A DNA stretch of 64,000 bases from Epinephelus fuscoguttatus. Its lineage: Eukaryota > Chordata > Actinopteri > Perciformes > Serranidae. The stretch's first letter is position 1, and every line of letters begins with the position of its first letter. The position numbers were made by a program, and so were the translations under genes. Below the pieces are notes generated by a model. The model was given only the letters and a program-made list of their open reading frames with translations. It ran no database searches and was not told the DNA's origin. Of this stretch, positions 1 to 9,828 are shown piece by piece. The DNA is taken from positions 33,709,132 through 33,773,131 of the forward strand of contig NC_064765.1 in the NCBI RefSeq assembly GCF_011397635.1, read 5' to 3'.

Positions 1-1719
1 AGAAAAAAAAAGCTAATTTACCAAGCTCTGTACTGATCTGAGGAGTTTCAAGGGATAAAAATTCCTGTGAGCGTGTGTCATAAGAGATGGATTTGACTTT
101 TGAAAGAGAGGTAGCTCTGCTACTAATGCTTTATAAACAAAAAGGAGAAAATGTTTTTCCCCCTGTCAGTGAGAGAGCACCACCCCACATTCTGATACAG
201 CTCACAGTGGTGAGTAATAAAACCATCCCTGGTAATAAAACAGACGGAACTGTGGAACACTGTGTCAAATGATTTTAGTGTGGACTGAGCTGCATGCATT
301 CACAAAACATCGACATTATAGTAGATTGAAACTATGCAAGGAGCCTTTGGACTTTCCTTAATGAGTCATATTACGGACTGTACACATGTCGCGTCTTTAA
401 CCGCCTGGAAAACACAAGGTCAGGTGTTATGTGCGATTTTTGCCTTTTCTGTGCCAGCTTTCAAGAATGCAGAGACAGGTCGTGTCTGAAGTTGCTAAGC
501 AACCACAACAAGCACTGTATCATAGCCTACTTACATGTAATCCTGAGTGTAGAGTTGATTTTCTTCCACGTGCTGTTTTTTAAGTGTGTATTAAGTACAA
601 TATTATTATTAAAATATTGTCTGTGACACAGATGTAAAAGTCTGGATCGCCCTGCTTTAAAGTGATCAACTCCTTCTCCACATCTATCACAGACTGATAT
701 TTATGGAAGGTGGAAAAGCTGTTTTTATTGGCTGTGATTGGTTGTTCCTTGTCACATGACATGCGATGTATGCTGCTGCGCTCCAAAAGTTCAGCTCTGA
801 TCCAAGCGTGTAGTGGAACTACGGTGGCTAACACGAAAACGCAAAAACGCAAATGGCCCTATCTAGAGCCAGTGTTTGGTTTGTTCGTTCTCGGTTCTGT
901 ATGTAGACATAAACGATTTATTCTAAGGTAACCAAGACACACACACATTTTCAGGTCTTCGTAAACTTATAAAAACATAGTTATGAATATTGTATTCCCT
1001 TTCTGCCATTAATTCCTACAAACTGGACCTTTAAGAAGACTGTGGGCCAGAGGTGTAATTTGAGGGGCAATGGTACCTTCCCTCCTTCCTATCCGCCTAC
1101 TTCTGGCCCCCTTGCTCGGATCACACACATCTTCTTTCTTGACCTTTATTTTGATCTCGACTACACACCTGAAAAGTTTTGTGACTGCATCCTGCACAGA
1201 TGTGACACATCGCTTTGAGAAAATCTGTCCACAGACAGACATATAAACAAAACAACATATAAACACCTGGCAAGATACTCCAAACCACTTCTGTGGTAGC
1301 TCCCCCTACAATTGGTGTCACTTGGACCACATTTTACCATGATGACACATACACACACAGACCCAAGAGTGAAAACAATACCAGCTGTCCCGACGTTGTT
1401 GCCGCTGCTATCAAGCAATACACTGTAAGCTATAATGTGTTAAACAGTGATCTTTAGAGATGTTGGTAGGTAGATTTTTTAAAACCCTTGGACAGGCTTG
1501 ATGTTTCCCCATATCTAGTCTTAAGCTGACGTCTCCTGCTTCTCCTGCTGGGAGTATTTTAGGAACAAATATAAAAGGTAGATAAAGAGTTTATTTGTTC
1601 TCAAAGAGGAAAATCTTTTCCACATCCAGTGCATACATAGCACAAACAAGTAAGACATACAGAATGCATATCACAAATATATAAGACACATAGAACTAAT
1701 ACACAAGAGACAAAAAAAA
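1..1719. other. Upstream flank with one MITE-like fragment
   Basis: No gene was recognised. Roughly 700-1034 resembles a common teleost MITE: it has the phrase CTATCTAGAGCCAGTGTTTG near 860 and ends in AAACTGGACCTTTAAG at 1019-1034. A second copy of the right end lies at about 4040-4216. The left terminus is not clear. Short ORFs here lack any recognisable domain. Confidence 0.4.
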
Positions 1720-1869
1720 ACATGGATTGGCATTCCACTCACCACAGACCAAATTTCAAATCAGAAGAAGGTTCTTCTTCTTTGGAGCTCTTAAGATTGT
1801 GAGAACAAAGCTCCTGCTGCAACTAGAAGGAACGTGGATACTGGGGGAGCGGATGTTCTGGGTTGTGAG

Positions 1870-2215
1870 TGCTTGGCAGATCAGGGATGAGGTAACAAAA
1901 TTAGTTAGGTTAGGAGATGGAATACCTGTGAGTTTGCCAGCTAAATGAGCTATCTTGAAGAGTTTACTCTCATTATGGGCATAAGGAAAAAACAGATGGC
2001 ATCATACAGAAAAAGTGGCTCGATACTGCAGGAGAATAAGATGGGGTTGTATTGACAGGTGGTTTAATTTATGGATGGCTGTAAGTGTCTGCTGATAGTG
2101 TTTGTAATTGTTCATGGTATGCTGACTGAAGCTGAGGATATTGTCCAGTGAAGTGCCAAGATATCCGAGAGACTCCACCACCAAATATGAGAGTGGTGTC
2201 CATTTTCTCATTTAA
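1870..2215 (-). mobile_element. LINE reverse-transcriptase remnant (non-LTR, decayed)
   Basis: On the minus strand, 2211-2002 translates to a segment containing ESLGYLGTSLDN, then SFSQHTMNN, and further on HKLNHL...PHLILLQYRA. This has the spacing of the C-terminal 'YLG' part of fish non-LTR reverse transcriptases. The frame breaks just after it, and related residues appear to continue towards 1870 in shifted frames. It is a dead fragment. The clade is not resolved; L2/Rex1-like is a guess. Confidence 0.5.
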
Positions 2216-3060
2216 CTCTGGGCATGAAAGCAAGTAAGTGTTTTTCCCAAAATGTTCTGCTCCTTTACACCACACCTGATAGTATATGAGGTAACTACAA
2301 CATTGTTTAGACAGAAACACTAACCTCAGCATTAACAAATGGCTCTATCCCTACATTTCCAAGCAAGATGTGAAGGCAGAGAGTTCTTGTTTCACTGCTA
2401 CGTGTTTAGTGCAATGATAAAAATCCAAATGTGTGAATATAAGACTGTGGTTAGCACCTACTGAAGCAGGTGGGAAGTAACAGACTTCCGAAAGTGGTAC
2501 TTGGAGACAGAGATATTGTGGGCGACATACATGATTATCCAAGCCACGGTCCTGGTGCAAGAAAACCTGCAAGGAACAAAGTAACACCATTACAGTGTCC
2601 TGACGTTGGCAGTAAGTTGGTTATTGGCCGGGTCTGCTCTGACTGTGGGTGGTTAGAGAGTCTGATTGCATCTTTGTGGTGGTCTGCAGCCACAGTGTCT
2701 GAGTAGGTAGTGTATTCTTGCCACCCTTTCATCATGTTGCACATATGTTGCTATAGCCTACCAGCATACAGCAAGTGGCAGTAAGGTAGGATTGACCCAG
2801 AACAAACAGAATAAAAAGAATTCATTCTAATCTAGTTTTTGATCCAAACAATAAAAGTCATTGTTCCAATAGTGACAATTGTGAGGATTTGAAAGAGATA
2901 CAAAACGCCAAGTGCTTGATCAATTTCTCATGATGGGAGGCCCAGCAACCTGAAAGTGCCTTTGAAGATGAAAAGAATTATAAGTGGAAGGGAAAAGATC
3001 TTGAGGCACTTTTATGTAAAACAAGGTGATGACGTAGATTAAAGTCCTTTTAATATGGTG
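2216..3060. other. No gene or recognised repeat
   Basis: AT-rich non-coding sequence. ORFs of 60-80 codons on both strands overlap each other and show no domain. Around 3087-3116 there is a phrase of the type 'TTTCGACCTGACAGGGTC' that recalls retroelement ends, but it is too short to assign. Confidence 0.3.
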
Positions 3061-3206
3061 TGATAATGGTTAGAAATGAAGACCTCACACTTTCGACCTG
3101 ACAGGGTCTTTATCAGGGCAGAAAAGACAAAAAATGTTCAATATTAATAGAGGCAATCCACCAAGAATAAATTACTATAAAACATGATGTTTTCTCCTGT
3201 GTTCAT

Positions 3207-3610
3207 TGTTCAGGAGGTTTTTACTATGAGCTGAATTATTTGCAGAGGTCTTCTCCTCTCCAAAACAAACGGACCTGGTGATTTTAACGGGTAAACGTAC
3301 TGGATAAAGCAGTTTCATGTTACAAATCAGTCTTTCTGCTACACTGCTTGGCTCGTCAGAAACAGCGCCCTGGCCTAGCACCCGCTGATGTGTGCTCACC
3401 TTATTTCTGATCCAGACATTCAGGAGGTTTTTATTAGAAGCAGAATTATCCACAGAGGTCTCCTCCTCTCCAAAAGAAATGGATCAGAGTATTTCAACCA
3501 GTAAAAACACTGAATAAAGCAGTTTCACATTAGAAAATTGTGTTTTTCCAAAGCTGCTTGGCAAGTTGGAAACAGGCCGCTAGCCGAGCACCTGCTAGCC
3601 TGTACCACGT
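3207..3610 (+). repeat. ~210-bp tandem repeat, two copies
   Basis: CAGGAGGTTTTTA occurs at 3211 and 3421, giving a 210-bp period. Each unit then carries the landmarks CTCCTCTCCAAAA, GATAAAGCAGTTTCA-type and CTGCTTGGC in the same order. Two inverted copies lie at about 6835-7205, so the pairs face each other about 3.2 kb apart across the minisatellite. This could be the sub-repeated arms of one large inverted-repeat element; the element's ends were not identified. Confidence 0.7.
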
Positions 3611-3674
3611 TTAAAAAATAGAGTTCCTCTTTAAGTATGAATCTACCCTGGTGTCACCAGACTTCCACTGATTC

Positions 3675-3715
3675 CATGTACACTCAGTTGCCAGTTTGTT
3701 AGGTACAGCTTGCTT
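3675..3715 (+). repeat. Short retroelement-like tail
   Basis: The phrase CAGTTGCCAGTTTGTTAGGT matches a widespread vertebrate retroelement 3'-end motif ('gccagtttattaggtac') known from memory. Only about 40 bp is recognisable. Confidence 0.3.
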
Positions 3716-3739
3716 TTTTTCTCTGATAACATAAGATCC

Positions 3740-4010
3740 ATGTCATGATCCTGGGTTCTGTTCCTCATGTGATCCTCCTGGGTGCATTCTGTTCCTCCTT
3801 TGTTCCTCCTGCCTTCATCCTGCGTTCACCCTGCATTCATCCCTGTTTATTGTGTTGGTTTTCAGTTTGGTTTTTGTTCTGCTTTTGTTTGGATTTTGAG
3901 TTGCCTGCCTTTACTGGATGTTTTCGACCAGCTACATTAAAGCTCACCTTTTGTTAAAGTCTGTGGTTTGCATTTGGGTCCTCCTCTGAACTGAAACGTG
4001 ACAATCCAGA
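3740..4010 (+). repeat. Retroelement 3'-end-like repeat
   Basis: This is a pyrimidine-rich stretch with repeated TTCCTCCT/CATCC blocks, then a segment TGCATTTGGGTCCTCCTC and a terminal CGTGACA. That ending style is common in fish retroelement tails. No ORF domain is visible, so the class is left open. Confidence 0.3.
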
Positions 4011-4039
4011 TGTTCTAGCCAGTGGTGAATTTGTCTTTT

Positions 4040-4216
4040 CTTGTCTGATGTAGAAACATGGTGGTTCAAACATGGCTCCCTGGGTAGATACATTCTAATG
4101 CAACCATAACACAACGATTCTTATTTTCAGGTGATTATACACAAAATAAAACATACTTATTATATTATATTCCATGTCTGCTAATATAGCCCCCTAAATC
4201 CTACACATTGGACCTT
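4040..4216 (+). mobile_element. MITE right-end fragment
   Basis: It shares TTATTTTCAGGTGATTATAC-type and CCTACACATTGGACCTTTG phrases with the end of the copy at about 900-1034 (TTTTCAGG, AATTCCTACAAACTGGACCTTT). It appears to be the right part of the same teleost MITE family. The left arm has not been found. Confidence 0.45.
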
Positions 4217-5660
4217 TGATATAAATAATGGTTGTACAAATATGCCATAGGCCACTTCTAAGAATTTTTACCTCTCTGACTCTGAGGAATAAAGAGAAGT
4301 GGGGAGCCTCTCACCAATGTTGCAGCTGTAAGGCTGCAATACTGCTCACCGAGTGCAATCACATCAGCAGGGTGGCCAGGAGGTACACAATGTGGAGTGG
4401 CTGTTGACAGTCAGTGACCTTGAAAACTTCAGCAGGAGCCAAATTTTTTTCAGTTGACTTGCAGGCTGACCGTCCACACATTGTCTGAATTCGCTGTTGC
4501 TGAGCTCTGTAGGAAAAAGGACCAAGTGTTTCATTCTTCATGTGGCACATAGAAAGTTGGTCATAGGGGGAAGAGCTGGCAATGAGCAAACACCTTGATA
4601 GAACATAGTGATGGACAGACTGATTCTTTTCACAGTATCTGTTCCTTCAAGTTGGTCCATGAAAATGTATCAAACCCTTTGAACCTTTTGAGTTTTGATA
4701 CTTTTTGCAAAGTACACATTCGACAGCTAGCACTGCACGCAAACGAAACTTCTCTTCAATGCATTACAAGTCATCATGAATAAGTTTATATCAGTAAAGA
4801 TAAAATATTCATTTTAATGCATTGACACAGCATCCCACTTGAATGTAAGTAGGCTATGTTGGCCAAAGAGAAATGGGATTTGCATCGATTTGTCATTCTT
4901 CCTGGGCAAGCAACAGACGTCCCATTTCAAGAGAACGGTTCATTCAGTCTTGTTCAGTAAATACCACACTGTCTGGACTAAAGTCCAAGTCAATTTCCTC
5001 TCTTTCCCTCACTGTGGCAGGCAGCATGATCAGTACTAACAGCAACTAACAGTAAACAGGCGAGTGAGGGAAGTCAGCGACTTATGAGCACTCAGACATT
5101 AGACAGGCTGATCCACTAGGCCATATACTGGACACTAAAAATAGTTGTTCAAAAAGATTTGTTCGTTCACTTTCGCCCATCACTACTAGGACTGTGAAAC
5201 AAAGACTTGCAGAAATTAAAAGGAAATAATGTAATTATTGAGAAAAGATAGAGGGAAAAGAACCACAGAAAGATACGAAAGAAAGAGTAGGAGTGTGTCG
5301 AAGAATATTCATTAGCCTATTATTTAGAGCAAGTTCACACAAGCCCTAAATATTCAGTGACAGCAACACTCCTGTCAGCTCCTGTCGGGATGTAATTAGT
5401 TTGGCTGAAGGACAGTACAGTCGCTTATTCTCTGTCTCGCCAAGCAACACATTCTCACTCCGACCTTGTCACATATTGACATTTTGGTCATGGACTTTAC
5501 ATGTCCACATATAACGAGCAAGGTACCCTGGTTGCATTGGTTGTTGACGTTCTTGGACACTGTGTAAAGTTCTATTCTTTCAAAACAGGAAATTTAATGT
5601 TTACATACAGTCTCTTTCAAAATAAAATGCACTACGTCGCTACAACACCACAGACATTTT
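4217..5660. other. No gene or recognised repeat
   Basis: Unique-looking AT-rich sequence with ORFs of 60-75 codons only, none with recognisable motifs. Confidence 0.3.
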
Positions 5661-5666
5661 TTTTCC

Positions 5667-6577
5667 TTCAACAACAAAAACACATGGTTAGATTTCGGCA
5701 ACAAAAGCACATGCTTAGGTTTAGGCAACAAAAACATGTGGTGAGGTTTCGGCAACAAAAGCACGTAGTTAGGTTTAGGCAACATAAACATGTGGTTTGG
5801 TTTCGGCAACAAAAATATGTGGTTAGGGTTAGGCAACAAAAACGTGGTTTGGGTTAGGCAACAAAAATACATGGTTAGGGTTAGGCAAATGTTAGGTTTA
5901 GGCAATAAAAACATGTGGTGAGGTTTAGGCAACAAAAGCACATGGTTAGGTTTAGGCAACAAAAACATGTGGTTAGATTTAGGCAACAAAAACACATGGT
6001 TGGATTTAGGCAACAAAACCATGTGGTGAGGTTTAGGCAACAAAAGCACATGGTTAGGTTTAGGCAACAAAAACATGTGGTTAGATTTAGGCAACAAAAA
6101 CACATGGTTAGGTTTAGGCAACTAAAGCACATGGTTAGGTTTTGGTAACTAGAACATGTGGGTTAGGGTTAGGCTACAAAAACACCTGGTTAGGTTTTGG
6201 CAACAAAAACATGTGGTTAGATTTTGGCAACAAAAACATGTGGTTAGGTTTAGGCTACAAAAACACCTGGTTAGGTTTTGGCAATAAAAACATGTGGTTA
6301 GGTTTAGGCAACAAAAGCACCTGGTTAGGTTTTGGCAATAAAAACATGTGGTTAAGTTTAGGTAACAAAAGCACCTGGTTAGGTTTTGGCAACAAAAACA
6401 TGTGGTTAGGTTTAGGCTACAAAAACACCTGGTTAGGTTTAGGCAACAAAAACAGGGTTTGGCTTTAGAATCGTACGGGACACACCACTCTCTCGGGTGA
6501 CGGTCGTTGTTAGGTTGGTTGGGTTAGGCAACAAAAATATGTGGTTAGGTTTAGGCAACAAGAACAAGTGGTAAGGT
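5667..6577 (+). repeat. 27-bp minisatellite (about 30 copies)
   Basis: The unit is GGCAACAAAAACATGTGG followed by TTAGGTTTA, 27 bp. It often alternates with a variant carrying GCACATGG, giving a 54-bp higher-order dimer. It is continuous from about 5667 to 6472, with a smaller outlier block at 6518-6577. Because 27 is a multiple of three, the array is open on both strands and gives 9-residue repeats (RQQKHMVRF forward, LPKPNHMFL reverse); this is not evidence of coding. Several units contain the telomere-like GGTTAGGGTTAGG. Confidence 0.93.
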
Positions 6578-6834
6578 TGAGGCAAATGTCTAAAAAATAA
6601 TAAATAAATAAAAAATTAAAAATAAGAAAATGTCTACAATCAACCAGACCAATGTTGTGTATTTGGTTAAACTGTGTACTTATGTTATCCCAAATGTTTC
6701 CAACAATGTTCAAACCCAGAGACGTCTGTCATTTTAATCAAGGACACAGGCCATGTCAATTTGTCACTATCACCTGTCAGTGGCATCATATCCCTGGCTT
6801 GTTAACTGTATGTTTGAACCAGATAAAGGATTTG

Positions 6835-7205
6835 AAGTCATCGTACATCTTGATCGTAAGTTATCAGAGAAACAAGCTGAGCAAATGTTAGTGGCAGCTT
6901 AGCTCCAGCCCCTGCTGTGCCAAACAGCATTGGAGAAACATTGATGTTTTAATGTGAAACTGCTTTATTCAGTGTTTATACTGGTTTATATCACCGGGTC
7001 TGTTTGATTTGTAGAGGAGGAGAGCTCTGCAGATATTTCCCCTCATGGTATAAACCTCCTTAACGTCTGGATCTTAAGTTATCAGAGGAAAGAACGTGAG
7101 CACACATTAGCATGTGCTGGACTATCAACCTCTCCACAACAAGCCGAACAGTGTCAGAGAAACACTTATTAATAACGTGAAACTGTTTTATTCAGTAATC
7201 TTAAC
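6835..7205 (-). repeat. ~210-bp tandem repeat, two inverted copies
   Basis: This is the reverse complement of the 3207-3610 repeat. TAAACCTCCTTAACGTCTGG at 7051 corresponds to the CAGGAGGTTT start of the forward copies, and GTGAAACTGCTTTATTCAGT (6954) and GTGAAACTGTTTTATTCAGT (7178) mark successive units. Divergence from the forward copies is substantial. Confidence 0.65.
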
Positions 7206-7210
7206 CGTTT

Positions 7211-8090
7211 TTTTTATGCCAGGCCATAGCTATAAAATGTCATTGTCATCATAAGGTTGCCAGGCAAGAAAGCAAATAAGCATATTCCCTAAAATGACAG
7301 CTCATCCCAAAATTGTATGTGATGGTGGCACATCTGAATATCAGATTCTTACTCTGTGTAATTGTGGAACATAATTAGGGCTCACTGTTTGCAATAGCAA
7401 TTCAGTACCTGAATCGCTGATGAGCCATTTAGAGCCAGCAGCATCACCCATCCCATTTGTGTCTTACTGAGACCATTAGGAATAATATTGTAAATTAGGT
7501 GTAAGCTCAAGTGTGTATACAGTGTGTAGCTAAATATACAGGGCTGAGAATAGGTGTGAAAGTATTTATGGTCCTACATTAATTCATCCAAATTTCTGTG
7601 ATGGGAGGGGCTCACTGGATAACTGCTTGGTATTGCTCACATTTTCACCCACAGCCACATCTTGGTATGCTCTCCTCTGTGGATGTGCAGGGGAATTACT
7701 AATTTCCCTTAAGGTAAAGGAGGACTAAGGGTGTTTAAAATTCCTGTACGTTTGAAAATATCATATATATCCTCAAGGAAAATAGCACAATCATTACAAC
7801 AACTGTTGTCTTAAGGTTCCCCCGGTGGAGACCTGCAGCCAGGCACTCATGGAAGATGTATTGAACGTGATGTACAGTGGCATGATTGAAAGGAAACAAA
7901 GAAAGAGGCAGTAGGTCTCCAGGATGGAGGTGTGCTGTTATTAATTTGGACTCAGAGCACCCTCAGAGGATGAAGTTAAAAGGCAAACATAGTGTTTCGC
8001 CTGCAGACACATCCGTTCGTTTGACTGGGCTCCATGTAAATCATTTGAAATAACTAATATTCTGCAGGTGGCTGCCTGGAATAAAAATGA
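7211..8090. other. No gene or recognised repeat
   Basis: Sequence immediately upstream of the inferred C9orf72 promoter. No coding ORF or repeat was recognised. Confidence 0.3.
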
Positions 8091-8099
8091 CATCATTGA

Positions 8100-8215
8100 C
8101 TCGCTGTCCACTGCTGTGCCTCCTTCGCTAGAGGACGCTGTGTATCTTAATGGTGACGTACAGCTGACGTACTAGGAAGTGTCTTGCAGACAACAACACT
8201 GCAGCTGGTTTATCG
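8100..8215 (+). promoter_or_regulatory. Putative C9orf72 promoter
   Basis: Two TGACGTA sites of CRE type (8153 and 8166) and an ETS-type AGGAAGTG at 8172 lie just before a plausible first exon with a strong splice donor. No TATA box is evident. This is the composition expected of a housekeeping promoter. It is inferred from position and motifs only. Confidence 0.4.
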
Positions 8216-8342
8216 ACATAGAAAGTGTTACATGCTATGGGAAGAACAGGGGGAAATGAAATAATGATTTGTCAGCGACATTTGAAACTCTCCCTGTAGA
8301 AACGTTGCGGTGTGGTGATATAACAGCAAAAGGTCTGAACAA
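8190..8342 (+). other. C9orf72 non-coding exon 1 (inferred)
   Basis: The sequence ends at AACAA followed by the consensus-like donor GTAAGTAAGT at 8343, about 1 kb before the first coding exon. Human C9orf72 also begins with a non-coding exon. The transcription start is uncertain. The following intron (8343 to about 9352) contains no GGGGCC repeat. Confidence 0.45.
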
Positions 8343-9259
8343 GTAAGTAAGTCATGGCAGTGTTATTCCTGTGCTCTGTCAGTGCTGGTTTGGCTAACGC
8401 TAGTTAGCGAGCTAGGCTGGTTTCAAACCCTGAATTAAAATATTAAACGCTAAAATTATTTTTTTTCTCCGTACCTAAACTAAAAAAAATGTTACCTAAC
8501 CCTGTAGACTGTCACTTTTGTTTACAATACGTTAATGTGAGAGGTAAACCTTAATTTCTCTTCCTATTCGTGTACCTGTAAATAACGATAAATATAGCAC
8601 CAAACTCCGTTGTAAAAGCTGGCACTATAAAGCCGCATTGCTTTTTGTGGATATACAGTACTACCTGGCAACACGACATCTACAAATATTAATTAAAAAA
8701 GACGTTTCTGGTAAATTCGGCACACATATTCTCAATCAAGTAGCAGCTGTATTTCTTATTTAGCGTTATACATTACGCGCTGCATGTCTAACGCTGATAC
8801 GCCGATAACACCTAACACAGAGAGAGCTATAGTGTAAAGTGAAAAATAAAAAGTGAAATTGTACTGAAATAAAGAATAAGCATATTAAGTATTGATGCCG
8901 AATTACACAGGAGTCTATACAGACTGGCACTGGCTTTTGGGGAAGCGTTTTACATTAACATTTGCCAAAGAAATCAATTACACATGAAATTGCCACTTCT
9001 TTTCAAGGAAGTGTGGTGCAGTGTTTGTCCTTGCAGAGAAAATGTCTGAAAAAGAGAAGTTGCTTTTGGCTGGGTGTCAGAAGTATCAGCTGACTTAAAC
9101 AACATCTCAAACAAATACTTCCGTTTTCACTTAAAGCCTCAGGTTTATGATTTCTTGTACTTTGTGACCTGAACATAGATATTTCTGATCACTATGCGGT
9201 TACAAGTGGCAAGTCAGATGGGTTATTTTAGAGACCTTTGGAATTAAAGTAGATTCTAC

Positions 9260-9286
9260 TTTCTTTCTTTCTTTCTTTCTTTCTTT
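9260..9286 (+). repeat. (TTTC)n microsatellite
   Basis: About six TTTC units end roughly 70 bp before the inferred splice acceptor of the first coding exon. They add to the pyrimidine-rich stretch there. Confidence 0.9.
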
Positions 9287-9381
9287 ACCAAGAACTGATG
9301 GCTGCTGTTTCCTGTGGTTATGATATAGGTTTATTATCACTCTGACACTCAGGAAGGCAGAGACATCTTCAAGCCTCTCCA

Positions 9382-9828
9382 ATGTCCTCTGGCTGTCCAC
9401 CCCAGTCACCAGCTGTGGCAAAGTCCGAGGTAGTAGTAGAGGGAGAATGCCCGCTGCTGGCTGCCACCTTTGCCTACTGGGACAACATCCTGGGCCCACG
9501 GGTGCGCCACATCTGGACGCCAAAGGGAGACCAACTGATGTTCCTCAGCGATGGAGAGGTCACATTTTTGGCCAACCATACACTTAATGGGGAGATTCTG
9601 CGTAGCGCCGAGTGCGGCGCCGTGGATGTGAAGTTCTTTGTCCTGGCAGAAAAAGGCGTCATCATTGTGTCTCTCATCTTCGACGGCGAGCTGAAGGGTG
9701 ACAAGAACACGTGTGCCTTGTCCATTATCCTGCCTCAGACAGAGCTTGCCTTCTACCTGCCTCTGCACACCATCTGTGTGGAGAGGCTAAAGCATGTTAT
9801 CCGCAAGGGACGCATTTGGATGCAGAAG
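9382..9828 (+). CDS. C9orf72: C9orf72 coding exon 1 (residues 1-149)
   Basis: It begins at an ATG coding MSSGCPPQSPAVAKSE and ends MQK just before the donor GTACCC. It carries the longin-like uDENN region, including FAYWDNILGPR and FLANHTLNGEILR. The acceptor is either the CAG at 9350-9352 or the CAG at 9358-9360, so a short 5' UTR precedes the ATG. It ends in phase 0. Confidence 0.96.

Noticed and set aside
5594..6121. 175-codon minus-strand ORF of LPKPNHVFL-type repeats, and plus-strand counterparts at 5501-6468
   Set aside because: It is produced by the 27-bp minisatellite, whose period is a multiple of three. It is open on both strands in several frames, with no start context, domain or splice support.
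5860..6180. Interstitial telomere
   Set aside because: GGTTAGGGTTAGG occurs only as part of a 27-bp unit, not as a run of TTAGGG hexamers.
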